A DNA stretch of 64,000 nt from Streptomyces sp. NBC_01298 (lineage in GTDB: Bacteria > Actinomycetota > Actinomycetes > Streptomycetales > Streptomycetaceae): assembly GCF_035978755.1 (NCBI RefSeq), contig NZ_CP108414.1:558001-622000 (forward strand), read 5' to 3'. The translations under genes were made by a program, and so were the position numbers. Positions within the stretch are counted from its first letter, which is position 1. The number at the start of each line of letters is the position of its first letter. The notes beneath the pieces are model-generated. The model was not told the DNA's origin. It ran no database searches and saw only the letters and a program-made list of their open reading frames with translations. Shown here piece by piece: positions 50,393 through 58,095 of this stretch.

Positions 50393-52422
50393 ACGGCCAC
50401 GATCGCGGCGGCGATCATCAGCGGAATGTTGAAGGCGTAGACGAGCGCGGCCTGTCGGGGCCAGTCCTGCTTGGCCGCGAGCCGGTAGAAGTTGTCCTGC
50501 GGCCACCAGGCGGCCAGCAGGTAGACGATCGCCAGATGGGCGGCCGCGGTGATGCGGGGGCCGCGGCGCCCGTGGCGGCGCATCCGCGACCGGCCGGCGA
50601 ACAGGAACCACAGGCCGGCCGCGAACGCCCAGCACTCGCACATGTAGAGGAGGAAGAAGAGCGTGGCGTACGGGTTCGGGACGCCGTGGAGGTCCGTCGA
50701 ACCGGGCCAGAAGATCAAGGTGAGGATCATGGTGAAGCCCGCCACCAGGACCAGCCCCACCACCATGAAGAAGATGAGGTTGGCCCATCCCGCGATATTG
50801 GGCCCCGAGTCCCTCCACACGTACCTGCGGCCGTACTTGGCGCCGTACTTCCCGCTCCCGCCCCCGCGGGGATCCTCCCCGTCGCCCTCGCCCGCGCCCC
50901 GCCCCGGCGGCATCGGGAGCGCCGACCGCTGCTCGCGGCCCGCCCGGTCCCGGGGGATGCGGGGCAGCCGGACCACGGCGCTCGGCATCATGGCCCCGGG
51001 GAGCCTGCCCGCCAGGTGGCGGCGGAGTTCCGCGCCGCTGGGGAGGTCGAAGCCCGGGGGCCAGCTGTCGTCCTCCTCGGGCGGGGCGAGGAAGGCGACG
51101 AGCAGGGGCCGCGCGTTCACGCCCGTACCGGACCCCTTGACCTCGGCCAGGAGCGCGGCGCCCACGCTTTCGTGGCTGCGGATCGCGGACTCGACGGGAT
51201 GCGGGTCGAAGGCCTTGCCGTCCGCGGTGAGCCGGTCGCGGATCCGGCCGCGGAACTCCAGCAGCCCGTCGGGGCGCAGCGCTCCGAGGTCCCCGGTCGG
51301 GACCGGTTCGCCGCCGCCGGGCACGGTGAGGTGGATCTCCCCGTCGCGGACGTCCAGGCGGCAGCCGGGGAAGGCGGTTCCGATCAGCGAGAGCTCCTCT
51401 GCCCCGTCCAAGGGGGCCGCGAGCTGCGGGAGTTCGAACCGGGCGCCGGTGCCCGCCGCTTCGGTCGGCCCGTAGACGTTGAGCAGCCGGGCGCCGGGCC
51501 GCAGCCGGGCGAGCAGGGCGGCCTGTTCGTCGAGGTAGAGACGGTCTCCGGCGACGGTGACCATGCGCAGGGACCGCAGCCCCTCGTCGGGGCGGCGCTG
51601 GGTCCGTGCCAGGGACGCCTCCCGGTCGCGCACGAGGAGCTGGGTGGCGGCGCCCGGGTCGGTGTGCAGGACGGTGACCCGCTCGGCGTCGACGGCGCGG
51701 CGCAGCGACTCCGGTGTCCAGCGCGGGCCTTCGGGCAGGACGAGCGCGCCGCCCTCGCACAGGGCCCGCGTCCATCCGGCGGCGAAGCCGGTGAGGTGCG
51801 GGGCGGCGGTGATCAGGTGCCGGTCCTCGGGAACCGGCCCCGCCACCGCGGCCCACCCTTCGTGGGCCGCGAGGAGCCGGTCGTGGGAGAGGGAGACGGC
51901 CCGCCGGTCCGCACCCCCGGTGAACAGCACGGCGGCGGCGTCGCCGCGCGGGGCCCGGTCCGGCGGGTCGGCGGGCAGCGCGCCCGTGGCGACCGCGTGC
52001 TGCCCGTCGGTGCGGATCACCCGCAGGGCGCCGCCGTCGTCGAGGCGGGCCTGCTCCGCGGCGTCGGCGAGCAGGGCGAAGGGCCGGACGGCGGCGAGCT
52101 GGCTCTGCCCGGTGCGCGGGTTCTCGACGTCGATGACGGCGTAGGCGGCGCCCGCCTTGAGGATGGCGAGGAGGAGGACGACGAGTTCGGCGCGCGGGGC
52201 GGAGCCCACGGCGACGACGGCCCCTTCGGGCAGTCCGCGGTCGAGCAGGTGGCGGGCCGACTGGTTGGCCCGCGCGTCGAGTTGTCCGTAGGTGAGGCTG
52301 TCCGTGCCCGCGGCGACGGCCTGGGCTCCCGGGGTGTCGCGGGCCCAGCGTTCGAAGCGGGAGAGAACGGTGTCGCCGGCGGGCCGGCCGGAGGGCGTGA
52401 AGGGCTCTGATCCCTGCGTCAT
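50266..52422 (-). CDS. Adenylate-forming (AMP-binding) domain fused to a membrane domain
   Basis: 718 residues. About 1-505 follows the ANL adenylation fold: LTYGQLDARANQSARHL, A5-like NVYGPTEAAG, A7/A8 TGDLGALRPDGLLEFRGR followed by RDRLTADGKAF. Core A3 is degenerate (AVLFTGGADRRAVSLSHD instead of the usual Gly/Ser/Thr-Lys loop). The A10 lysine position reads DRAGREQRSALP, with Arg where Lys is expected. After a Gly/Asp-rich linker (about 510-535) four membrane helices follow (about 550-690). No carrier domain is present. It may activate or only bind an acid at the membrane. Start ATG 52422 has no clear Shine-Dalgarno. Confidence 0.82.
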   Translation of the reverse strand: MTQGSEPFTPSGRPAGDTVLSRFERWARDTPGAQAVAAGTDSLTYGQLDARANQSARHLLDRGLPEGAVVAVGSAPRAELVVLLLAILKAGAAYAVIDVENPRTGQSQLAAVRPFALLADAAEQARLDDGGALRVIRTDGQHAVATGALPADPPDRAPRGDAAAVLFTGGADRRAVSLSHDRLLAAHEGWAAVAGPVPEDRHLITAAPHLTGFAAGWTRALCEGGALVLPEGPRWTPESLRRAVDAERVTVLHTDPGAATQLLVRDREASLARTQRRPDEGLRSLRMVTVAGDRLYLDEQAALLARLRPGARLLNVYGPTEAAGTGARFELPQLAAPLDGAEELSLIGTAFPGCRLDVRDGEIHLTVPGGGEPVPTGDLGALRPDGLLEFRGRIRDRLTADGKAFDPHPVESAIRSHESVGAALLAEVKGSGTGVNARPLLVAFLAPPEEDDSWPPGFDLPSGAELRRHLAGRLPGAMMPSAVVRLPRIPRDRAGREQRSALPMPPGRGAGEGDGEDPRGGGSGKYGAKYGRRYVWRDSGPNIAGWANLIFFMVVGLVLVAGFTMILTLIFWPGSTDLHGVPNPYATLFFLLYMCECWAFAAGLWFLFAGRSRMRRHGRRGPRITAAAHLAIVYLLAAWWPQDNFYRLAAKQDWPRQAALVYAFNIPLMIAAAIVAVYASRPPLSAFDVKPDSAPVSGSVPAQASARGADRATDASAG

Positions 52423-52560
52423 GGGCCGATTCTGACACCGGGCACCGACAGGGCACGAGGGCCGCGAAAATCCCTCGCACGAGCGATGGTTGATCCACTA
52501 TCGTCCTGCGCTGGTGCCAACCGGCTACCGGTGGACAGGTTTCGAATGGTCGGAGGCCAC

Positions 52561-52947
52561 ATGGCCAAGGAATTGCAGGTGGCGTACGACTGCGCCGATC
52601 CGGGCGCGCAGGCGGCGTTCTGGGCACAGGCGCTGGGCTATCGCGTCCAGCCGACGCCGGAGGGCCAGAACGACTGGGCGGCCCTCTCGGATCCGGACGG
52701 CAAGGGACCGCGGCTCTACTTCCAGAGGGTCCCGGAGGCCAGGACCGAGGCGAAGAACCGCCTGCACCTGGACGTGCGCTCGGCGCCCGGTCTGAAGGGG
52801 GACGAGCGGATGGCCGTACTGGAGGCGGAGGCAGCCAGACTGGAGGCGCTGGGTGCGAAGCGGCAGTACCGCCTGGAGTCCGACGAGGTCAACGAAGGGA
52901 TCATCGTGATGACCGATCCCGAGGACAACATCTTCTGCCTCGACTGA
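52561..52947 (+). CDS. VOC-family (glyoxalase-like) protein
   Basis: 128 residues: LQVAYDCADPGAQAAFWAQALGY at the start (split by a loop) and EGIIVMTDPEDNIFCL at the end, the classical vicinal-oxygen-chelate pattern. It is the actinomycete subgroup often annotated as glyoxalase-like. Activity is unknown. GGAGG lies about 6 nt before ATG 52561. Confidence 0.85.
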   Translation: MAKELQVAYDCADPGAQAAFWAQALGYRVQPTPEGQNDWAALSDPDGKGPRLYFQRVPEARTEAKNRLHLDVRSAPGLKGDERMAVLEAEAARLEALGAKRQYRLESDEVNEGIIVMTDPEDNIFCLD

Positions 52948-52948
52948 T

Positions 52949-53002
52949 CTGCCGCCCGGCCTGTCGGCTGACCGGTCGCCGGGCCTGCCGCCCGGCCTGT
53001 CG
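52949..53002. repeat. Perfect 18-bp direct repeat after the VOC gene
   Basis: CTGCCGCCCGGCCTGTCG at 52949-52966 recurs at 52985-53002, 36 bp apart, in the VOC-ABC exporter gap, just beyond the VOC stop. Confidence 0.85.
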
Positions 53003-53037
53003 AACAGGGTTCCTGGTCACCCGGGGGCCCCTGCCCC

Positions 53038-53068
53038 TTGACCTCAAGTTTGGTCGAGGTCCTACCGT
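53038..53068 (+). promoter_or_regulatory. MerR-type promoter giving a leaderless transcript
   Basis: TTGACC (53038-53043), a 19-bp spacer, and TACCGT (53063-53068). The spacer is centred on a 22-bp dyad (GACCTCAAGTT against TGGTCGAGGTC; inner bases imperfect, outer GACCTC/GAGGTC perfect). The predicted start of transcription, 7-8 nt after the -10, coincides with ATG 53076, so the mRNA would have no leader. No MerR gene is adjacent; the nearest is at 42479. Confidence 0.72.
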
Positions 53069-53075
53069 TCGGCTC

Positions 53076-55004
53076 ATGGATATGGAAGTAACCGCCTGGA
53101 CCTCGCTCCACAGCGCGATCAACGCCCAGCAGGACCGGCGCCCGCTCTCGCGGGCCGGACTGCGCCGGATCGCCGCCTTCGCCCGCCCGCACCGGCGCGG
53201 GCTCACCTTCTTCCTCCTCCTCAGTGTGGTGACCGCGCTGCTCGCGGTGGCCACTCCGGTACTCGCGAGCCGCGTGGTCACCGAGATCGTCGAGGGCCGC
53301 GACAGCGGTACGGTCACCCGCCTCGCCCTGCTGATCGCGCTGATCGCGGTCGCGGAGGCGGGGCTGGGGCTGGTCCTGCGCCGGCTGTCGTCCACCCTCG
53401 GCGAGGGGCTGATCCTGGATCTGCGAACGGCGGTCTTCGACCACGTGCAGCGGATGCCGGTGGCGTTCTTCACCCGGACCCGCACCGGGGCGCTCGTCAG
53501 CCGGCTCAACAACGACGTGATCGGCGCGCAGCGCGCCTTCAGCAACACCCTGTCGGGGGTGGTGTCCAACACCGTGACGCTGCTGCTGACCCTGACGGTG
53601 ATGCTGGGCATCTCCTGGCAGATCACCCTGCTGGCCCTCGTGCTCCTGCCGGTGTTCGTGCTGCCGGCCCGCCGGATGGGGGTGCGGATGGCGGCGTTGC
53701 AGCGGGAGGCGTCCGCGCTCAACGCCTCGATGGGCACCCAGATGACCGAGCGCTTCTCGGCTCCGGGCGCCACGCTCGTCAAACTGTTCGGTCGGCCCGA
53801 CGAGGAGTCGGCGGAGTTCGCGGCGCGCGCCGCCCGGGTGCGTGACATCGGGATCCGGACGGCGATGGCCCAGTCGGCCTTCATCACCGCCCTGACCCTG
53901 GTCTCCGCGCTGGCCCTGGCGCTGGTGTACGGCCTCGGCGGCCACTACGCGCTCACCGGCACCCTGGACGCGGGCTCGGTGGTCGCCCTCGCCCTGCTCC
54001 TGACCAGGCTGTACGCGCCGCTGACCGCGCTCGCCGGGGCGCGGGTGGAGGTGATGAGCGCGATGGTCAGCTTCGAGCGGGTCTTCGAGATCCTCGACCT
54101 GAAGCCGCTGATCTCCCAGAAGCCGGACGCCCGCCGGGTGCCCGAGGGGCCGGTGACGGTCGAGTTCGACAACGTCTCCTTCGGCTACCCCTCCCCGGAC
54201 AAGGTGTCCCTGGCCTCCCTGGAGGAGGTCGCGACCCTCGACGCGCGGGGCGGCACCGAGGTGCTGCACGAGGTGTCCTTCCGCGCCGAACCCGGGCAGA
54301 TGATCGCCCTGGTCGGCTCCTCCGGCGCCGGCAAGTCGACCATCGCGCAGCTGCTCCCCCGGCTGTACGACACCGACACGGGCGCGGTCCGCCTCGGCGG
54401 GATCGACGTACGGGACCTCACGGCGGACTCCATCCGCGAGACCCTGGGCATGGTCACGCAGGACGGCCACCTCTTCCACGAGTCGGTACGGGCCAACCTG
54501 CTCCTGGCCCGCCCGGAGGCGGGAGAGGACGAGATCTGGGAGGCCCTGCGCCGGTCCCGCCTCGACGGGCTCGTGGCCTCGCTCCCGGACGGGCTGGACA
54601 CGGTCGTCGGCGAGCGCGGCTACCGGCTCTCGGGCGGGGAGCGCCAGCGGCTGACCATCGCCCGGCTGCTGCTGGCCGGCCAGCGGGTGGTGATCCTGGA
54701 CGAGGCCACCGCCCATCTGGACTCCACCTCGGAGGCCGCCGTCCAGGAGGCCCTGGCCGAGGCCCTGTCGGGCCGGACCGCCGTGGTGATCGCGCACCGG
54801 CTGTCGACGGTGCAGGCCGCCGATCTGATCCTGGTGGTGGAGGAGGGCCGGATCGTGGAACGCGGCACCCACGCCGAGCTGCTCTCGGTGGGCGGACGGT
54901 ACGAGGAGCTGTACCGGACCCAGTTCGCGGAGGCCGGCCCGGACGGGGACACGCCGGCGGCACGCGCCCTCCCGGGCGGCGCGGCGGCGGTCTCCGGCGG
55001 ATGA
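53076..55004 (+). CDS. ABC exporter half-transporter (TMD-NBD)
   Basis: 642 residues. Six-helix type IV exporter TMD (about 35-335), then an NBD with Walker A GSSGAGKST (about 415), signature LSGGERQRL, Walker B VVILDEATAHLD and the switch His in VIAHRLS. It has the full layout of homodimeric lipid/drug/peptide exporters. A short insert (PDKVSLASLEEVATLDARGG) between the A-loop Tyr and Walker A is longer than usual. The dyad promoter directly before it suggests induction by a toxic compound. No ribosome site precedes ATG 53076, consistent with a leaderless mRNA. Confidence 0.93.
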   Translation: MDMEVTAWTSLHSAINAQQDRRPLSRAGLRRIAAFARPHRRGLTFFLLLSVVTALLAVATPVLASRVVTEIVEGRDSGTVTRLALLIALIAVAEAGLGLVLRRLSSTLGEGLILDLRTAVFDHVQRMPVAFFTRTRTGALVSRLNNDVIGAQRAFSNTLSGVVSNTVTLLLTLTVMLGISWQITLLALVLLPVFVLPARRMGVRMAALQREASALNASMGTQMTERFSAPGATLVKLFGRPDEESAEFAARAARVRDIGIRTAMAQSAFITALTLVSALALALVYGLGGHYALTGTLDAGSVVALALLLTRLYAPLTALAGARVEVMSAMVSFERVFEILDLKPLISQKPDARRVPEGPVTVEFDNVSFGYPSPDKVSLASLEEVATLDARGGTEVLHEVSFRAEPGQMIALVGSSGAGKSTIAQLLPRLYDTDTGAVRLGGIDVRDLTADSIRETLGMVTQDGHLFHESVRANLLLARPEAGEDEIWEALRRSRLDGLVASLPDGLDTVVGERGYRLSGGERQRLTIARLLLAGQRVVILDEATAHLDSTSEAAVQEALAEALSGRTAVVIAHRLSTVQAADLILVVEEGRIVERGTHAELLSVGGRYEELYRTQFAEAGPDGDTPAARALPGGAAAVSGG

Positions 55005-55068
55005 TGGCCAGCGGGGCGGCCGGGACCGGTCCCCCGCATCCGCCGGGACACGGAGTCAGGAGAAGCCG

Positions 55069-55449
55069 ATGGACATCAAACTGGAACTGGTCGCCGTACC
55101 GGTCACCGACATCGACCGGGCCAAGGCCTTCTACGAACGCATCGGCTTTCACGCCGACCACGACATCACGGTCAGCGAGGAGATCCGCTTCGTCCAGCTG
55201 ACCCCGCCGGGCTCGGCCTGTTCGATCGCCATCGGCAAGGGCCTGACCCGGATGACACCGGGTTCGCTGGACAACATGCAGGTGGTGGTCGCGGACATCG
55301 AGGAGGCCTTCGCCGACCTCAAGGGCCGGGGCATCGAGGTGACGGAGATCGAGGACATGCCCTGGGGCTCCTTCGTCTACTTCTCCGACCCCGACGGCAA
55401 CGGCTGGGCCGTCCAGCAGACCACCCCGCGCACGCCCCCGACGGGCTGA
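55069..55449 (+). CDS. VOC-family (glyoxalase/bleomycin resistance-like) protein
   Basis: 126 residues: LVAVPVTDIDRAKAFYERIG and FVYFSDPDGNGWAVQQ are the two halves of the VOC fold. The metal-ligand Glu/His pattern is incomplete, so it may bind a small molecule rather than catalyse a glyoxalase reaction. AGGAGAAG lies 5 nt before ATG 55069. It follows the ABC exporter by 64 bp and may share its transcript. Confidence 0.87.
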   Translation: MDIKLELVAVPVTDIDRAKAFYERIGFHADHDITVSEEIRFVQLTPPGSACSIAIGKGLTRMTPGSLDNMQVVVADIEEAFADLKGRGIEVTEIEDMPWGSFVYFSDPDGNGWAVQQTTPRTPPTG

Positions 55450-55851
55450 CCGCGCACGGCCGGGCGGCCCGGGGTCCGGGGTCCGGGGTCCGGGGTCCGG
55501 GGTCCGTCTTCAGAAGAACCCCCGTACGTCTCTGACGGAAACTCAGAGTCGTTTGTGCAGGGGGTGTTTGTCCGGCCGAAAACCGGTCAGACGCATGGAC
55601 AGCGGAGCGCGCAGCCCGGACTGCAGCGAGGCTTCGCCGGTCGGGGCCGTGCGGGAGAACAGTGCTCACGCGCCCCGGCCACCGGCACCACGACTGCCGC
55701 ACGGGATCCGTGCGGCGCCGGGACCGCCGCCGCCCCCGACCGCCTCGTCCCGGACGAGGCAGCGGGGCGGCTTCCCGGCAGCCCCCGACGACGGCGCTCA
55801 GACCGCCGTCCCCGGGCCTCGGATCCCGGCGGCAGGCACCGGGGAAGGCCG
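55450..55851. other. Intergenic region with a 7-bp tandem array
   Basis: No gene seen in this 402-bp gap between convergent genes. It holds five perfect copies of GGGGTCC (55471-55505), a short palindrome TCTTCAGAAGA just after, and a weak hairpin CTCTGA (55540-55545) with TCAGAG (55553-55558). The rest reads as ordinary GC-rich sequence. Confidence 0.7.
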
Positions 55852-58032
55852 TCACGACCTTTCGTACGGGTGGGGTCGGGTGCGCAGGGCGTGGCCGTGC
55901 CGCAGGCCCTCGCGGAAGGCCTCCTCATAGGCCTGGTCGCCGAGCTCTCCGCGCGCGGTTCGCTCGAACTCCTCGCGTACGGAGGCAAGTTCGGGTGTGC
56001 CGCGTTGCGGGTGGCCGACCGCCTGCCAGTAGGCGTGGCCCGTGCCGTACGCGCGCGCCGCGCCGGCCCCGTCCCCGGTCGCCGCGCGGGCCGCGGCGAG
56101 CAGGTCCAGGCCCAGGGCCGTACCGAAGCTGTCGCCCAGCTCACGCTTGCTCTCCAGCATCGCGCGGGCGTGGACGGCGGACTCGGCGGGGCGGTCCTCG
56201 AAGAGGCAGATCAGGGCCAGTTGGTAGTCGGCGTAGGCCCGGGTCCAGTGCTCGCCGCGCTCCTCGCAGCCGGCGCGCAGCAGTTCCGCCTCTTCCCGGG
56301 CGTCGGTGAACAGGCCGGTTCCGGTGAGCGCGAAGACCCGTACGAGGTGGCAGCGGATCCGGGGACCCGAGTCGAAGGGCGTGCCGGGGTGGGCCTCCAG
56401 GGCGTTGTCGGAGACGATCCGCGCGGCCAGCGGGCGCCCGGCCAAGAGGTGGCTCAGGCCCAGCAGGTACGCGGCGTCCAGCGCCGGGCCCCCGTTCCCG
56501 TCCGGGCCCTCGTCGAGGCCGGCGGCCAGGGCCTCGCAGCCGACGGCGATCCGGTGGGCCTGCTCCTGCTCGCCCTGGAGCAGCAGGGTCACCCCGAGGG
56601 CCCACAGGGCGCGCGCCCGGACCCGCGGGGCCACCTCCTCGGGCCGTGCGGCGGCCAGGGCCCGTTCGAGGTAGCCGCGCGCCGCGTGCAGGTGGCCGCA
56701 GCAGGCCCAGTAGAAGCCGGCCCGGGCGGCCAGGTCCAGGGCCCGCTCCGGGGCGGCGGTGGCCAGGTGGTGGTCCAGGGCCGCGCACAGGTCTCCGTGC
56801 GCCGCCTCCACGCGCCGGTACCCGGTCCGCTGGGCGGAGCCGAGCCAGTCCCGTTCGGCGGCGTGCACGAGCTCGGTGAAGTACGCGGCGTGCGCGTCGC
56901 GCAGCGCCTCGCGCTCCCCGGCCTCGTCGCGCCACATGGCCCCGTACTCCCGGATCGTGTCCAGCATCCGGTACGAACCGTCCGCGCCCCGGCGTACGAC
57001 GGACTTGGCAACCAGCGTGTCGAGCAGCGGCGGGACGTCCGCCGCGGTGAGCGGGGCGGCGGAGCAGACCGCGCGTGCGGCGGCCAGGTCGAAGGCGCCC
57101 CCGAACACGGACAGCCGCAGCCACAGCAGCCGTTCGCGCGGGGCGCACCACTCGTGGCTCCAGCCGATGGCGGTGCGCAGGGCGCGGTGGCGCGGCGGCC
57201 GGCCGGGAACGGGTGCGGACAGCGGGCCGATCCTGCGGGCGAGCCGCACGGCCAGTTCCTCGATGGTGTGGTCGGTCAACTGCGCGGCGGCCAGTTCCAG
57301 CGCGAGGGGGACCCCTTCGAGACGGGCGCACACGGAGCGGGCGGCCGCGAGCCGGGCCTCGGTCCAGGGCGGAGCCTGCCCGGGGGCGGCAGCGGCGGCC
57401 CGCCGGGTGAACAGGGCAAGGGCCTCCTCGGGACCGAACGGGTCCGCTGCGTACGGCAACGGGCCGATGTCCAGGACGCGTTCGCCCTCGAGTCCGAGGG
57501 GCTGCCTGCTGGTGAGCAGCAGAACGAGGTGCGGGGCCGCGTCGAGCAACTCCCGTACGAGGTCCCGCACGGCCGCCACCAGGTGCTCGCAGCAGTCCAG
57601 TACGAGGAGCAGCCGGCGCTCGCCGATCCATTGCCGCACCGCCGCGGCCGGGGTGCGCGCGGTGTGGTCGGCGAGGTCCAGGGCGTCGGCCACGGTGGCC
57701 ACGAGGAGCCGCTCGTCGGGGAGCGGGGAGAGGTCGGCCCAGTGGACCCCGTCGGGGAAGGGGCCCACCGGCCGGGTGGTTCCCGCCTGTTCGGCGGGCG
57801 GTTCGGAGGGCGGTTCGGAGGGCGGTTCGGCGGGGTCGGCCGCGCCCGCACCCGTACCCGCCGCGAGGTCGGCCGCGCGGCGGGCCAGGCGGGTCTTGCC
57901 GACGCCGCCCGACCCGGTCAGGGTGATCAGTCGATCCTCGCGCAAAGCCCGTTCGATCCGGGCCAGTTCACGGGTCCGCCCCACGAAGGAGGCGGAGCCC
58001 CCGGCCTCGTACCCGTCGCCATGTCCCAGCAC
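55852..58032 (-). CDS. STAND ATPase regulator-like protein without DNA-binding domain
   Basis: 726 residues. NB-ARC/AAA-type STAND core: VGRTRELARIERAL, Walker A TGSGGVGKTRLARRA, Walker B LLLVLDCCEHL, then LLTSRQPLGLEGE and a winged-helix GLPL-like region (LEGVPLALELAAAQL). The C-terminal about 300 residues are TPR-like helices. AfsR/LuxR-type relatives usually carry an N-terminal OmpR/BTAD or C-terminal LuxR HTH; neither is visible. So it may signal through a partner. A small SEPP repeat sits at about residues 67-75. GTG 58032 is the start with poor ribosome-site support. Confidence 0.83.
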   Translation of the reverse strand: MLGHGDGYEAGGSASFVGRTRELARIERALREDRLITLTGSGGVGKTRLARRAADLAAGTGAGAADPAEPPSEPPSEPPAEQAGTTRPVGPFPDGVHWADLSPLPDERLLVATVADALDLADHTARTPAAAVRQWIGERRLLLVLDCCEHLVAAVRDLVRELLDAAPHLVLLLTSRQPLGLEGERVLDIGPLPYAADPFGPEEALALFTRRAAAAAPGQAPPWTEARLAAARSVCARLEGVPLALELAAAQLTDHTIEELAVRLARRIGPLSAPVPGRPPRHRALRTAIGWSHEWCAPRERLLWLRLSVFGGAFDLAAARAVCSAAPLTAADVPPLLDTLVAKSVVRRGADGSYRMLDTIREYGAMWRDEAGEREALRDAHAAYFTELVHAAERDWLGSAQRTGYRRVEAAHGDLCAALDHHLATAAPERALDLAARAGFYWACCGHLHAARGYLERALAAARPEEVAPRVRARALWALGVTLLLQGEQEQAHRIAVGCEALAAGLDEGPDGNGGPALDAAYLLGLSHLLAGRPLAARIVSDNALEAHPGTPFDSGPRIRCHLVRVFALTGTGLFTDAREEAELLRAGCEERGEHWTRAYADYQLALICLFEDRPAESAVHARAMLESKRELGDSFGTALGLDLLAAARAATGDGAGAARAYGTGHAYWQAVGHPQRGTPELASVREEFERTARGELGDQAYEEAFREGLRHGHALRTRPHPYERS

Positions 58033-58095
58033 CCGCCCAGTGTGGCGTACGGGGCGGGTTCCGGGGGGCCGGTCACGATCGGGCGGGGTCCCGGG

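Noticed and set aside
47843..52627. Minus-strand frame of 1594 codons ending with the DUF350 protein
   Set aside because: Only the last 140 codons, starting at ATG 48265, look like protein; the rest is an Arg/Pro-rich antisense shadow of the ATP-grasp gene and an off-frame shadow of the adenylation gene.
55510..55851. Possible small gene in the gap between the VOC and STAND genes
   Set aside because: Open frames on both strands are Arg/Pro/Ser-rich, without a credible start or family pattern.
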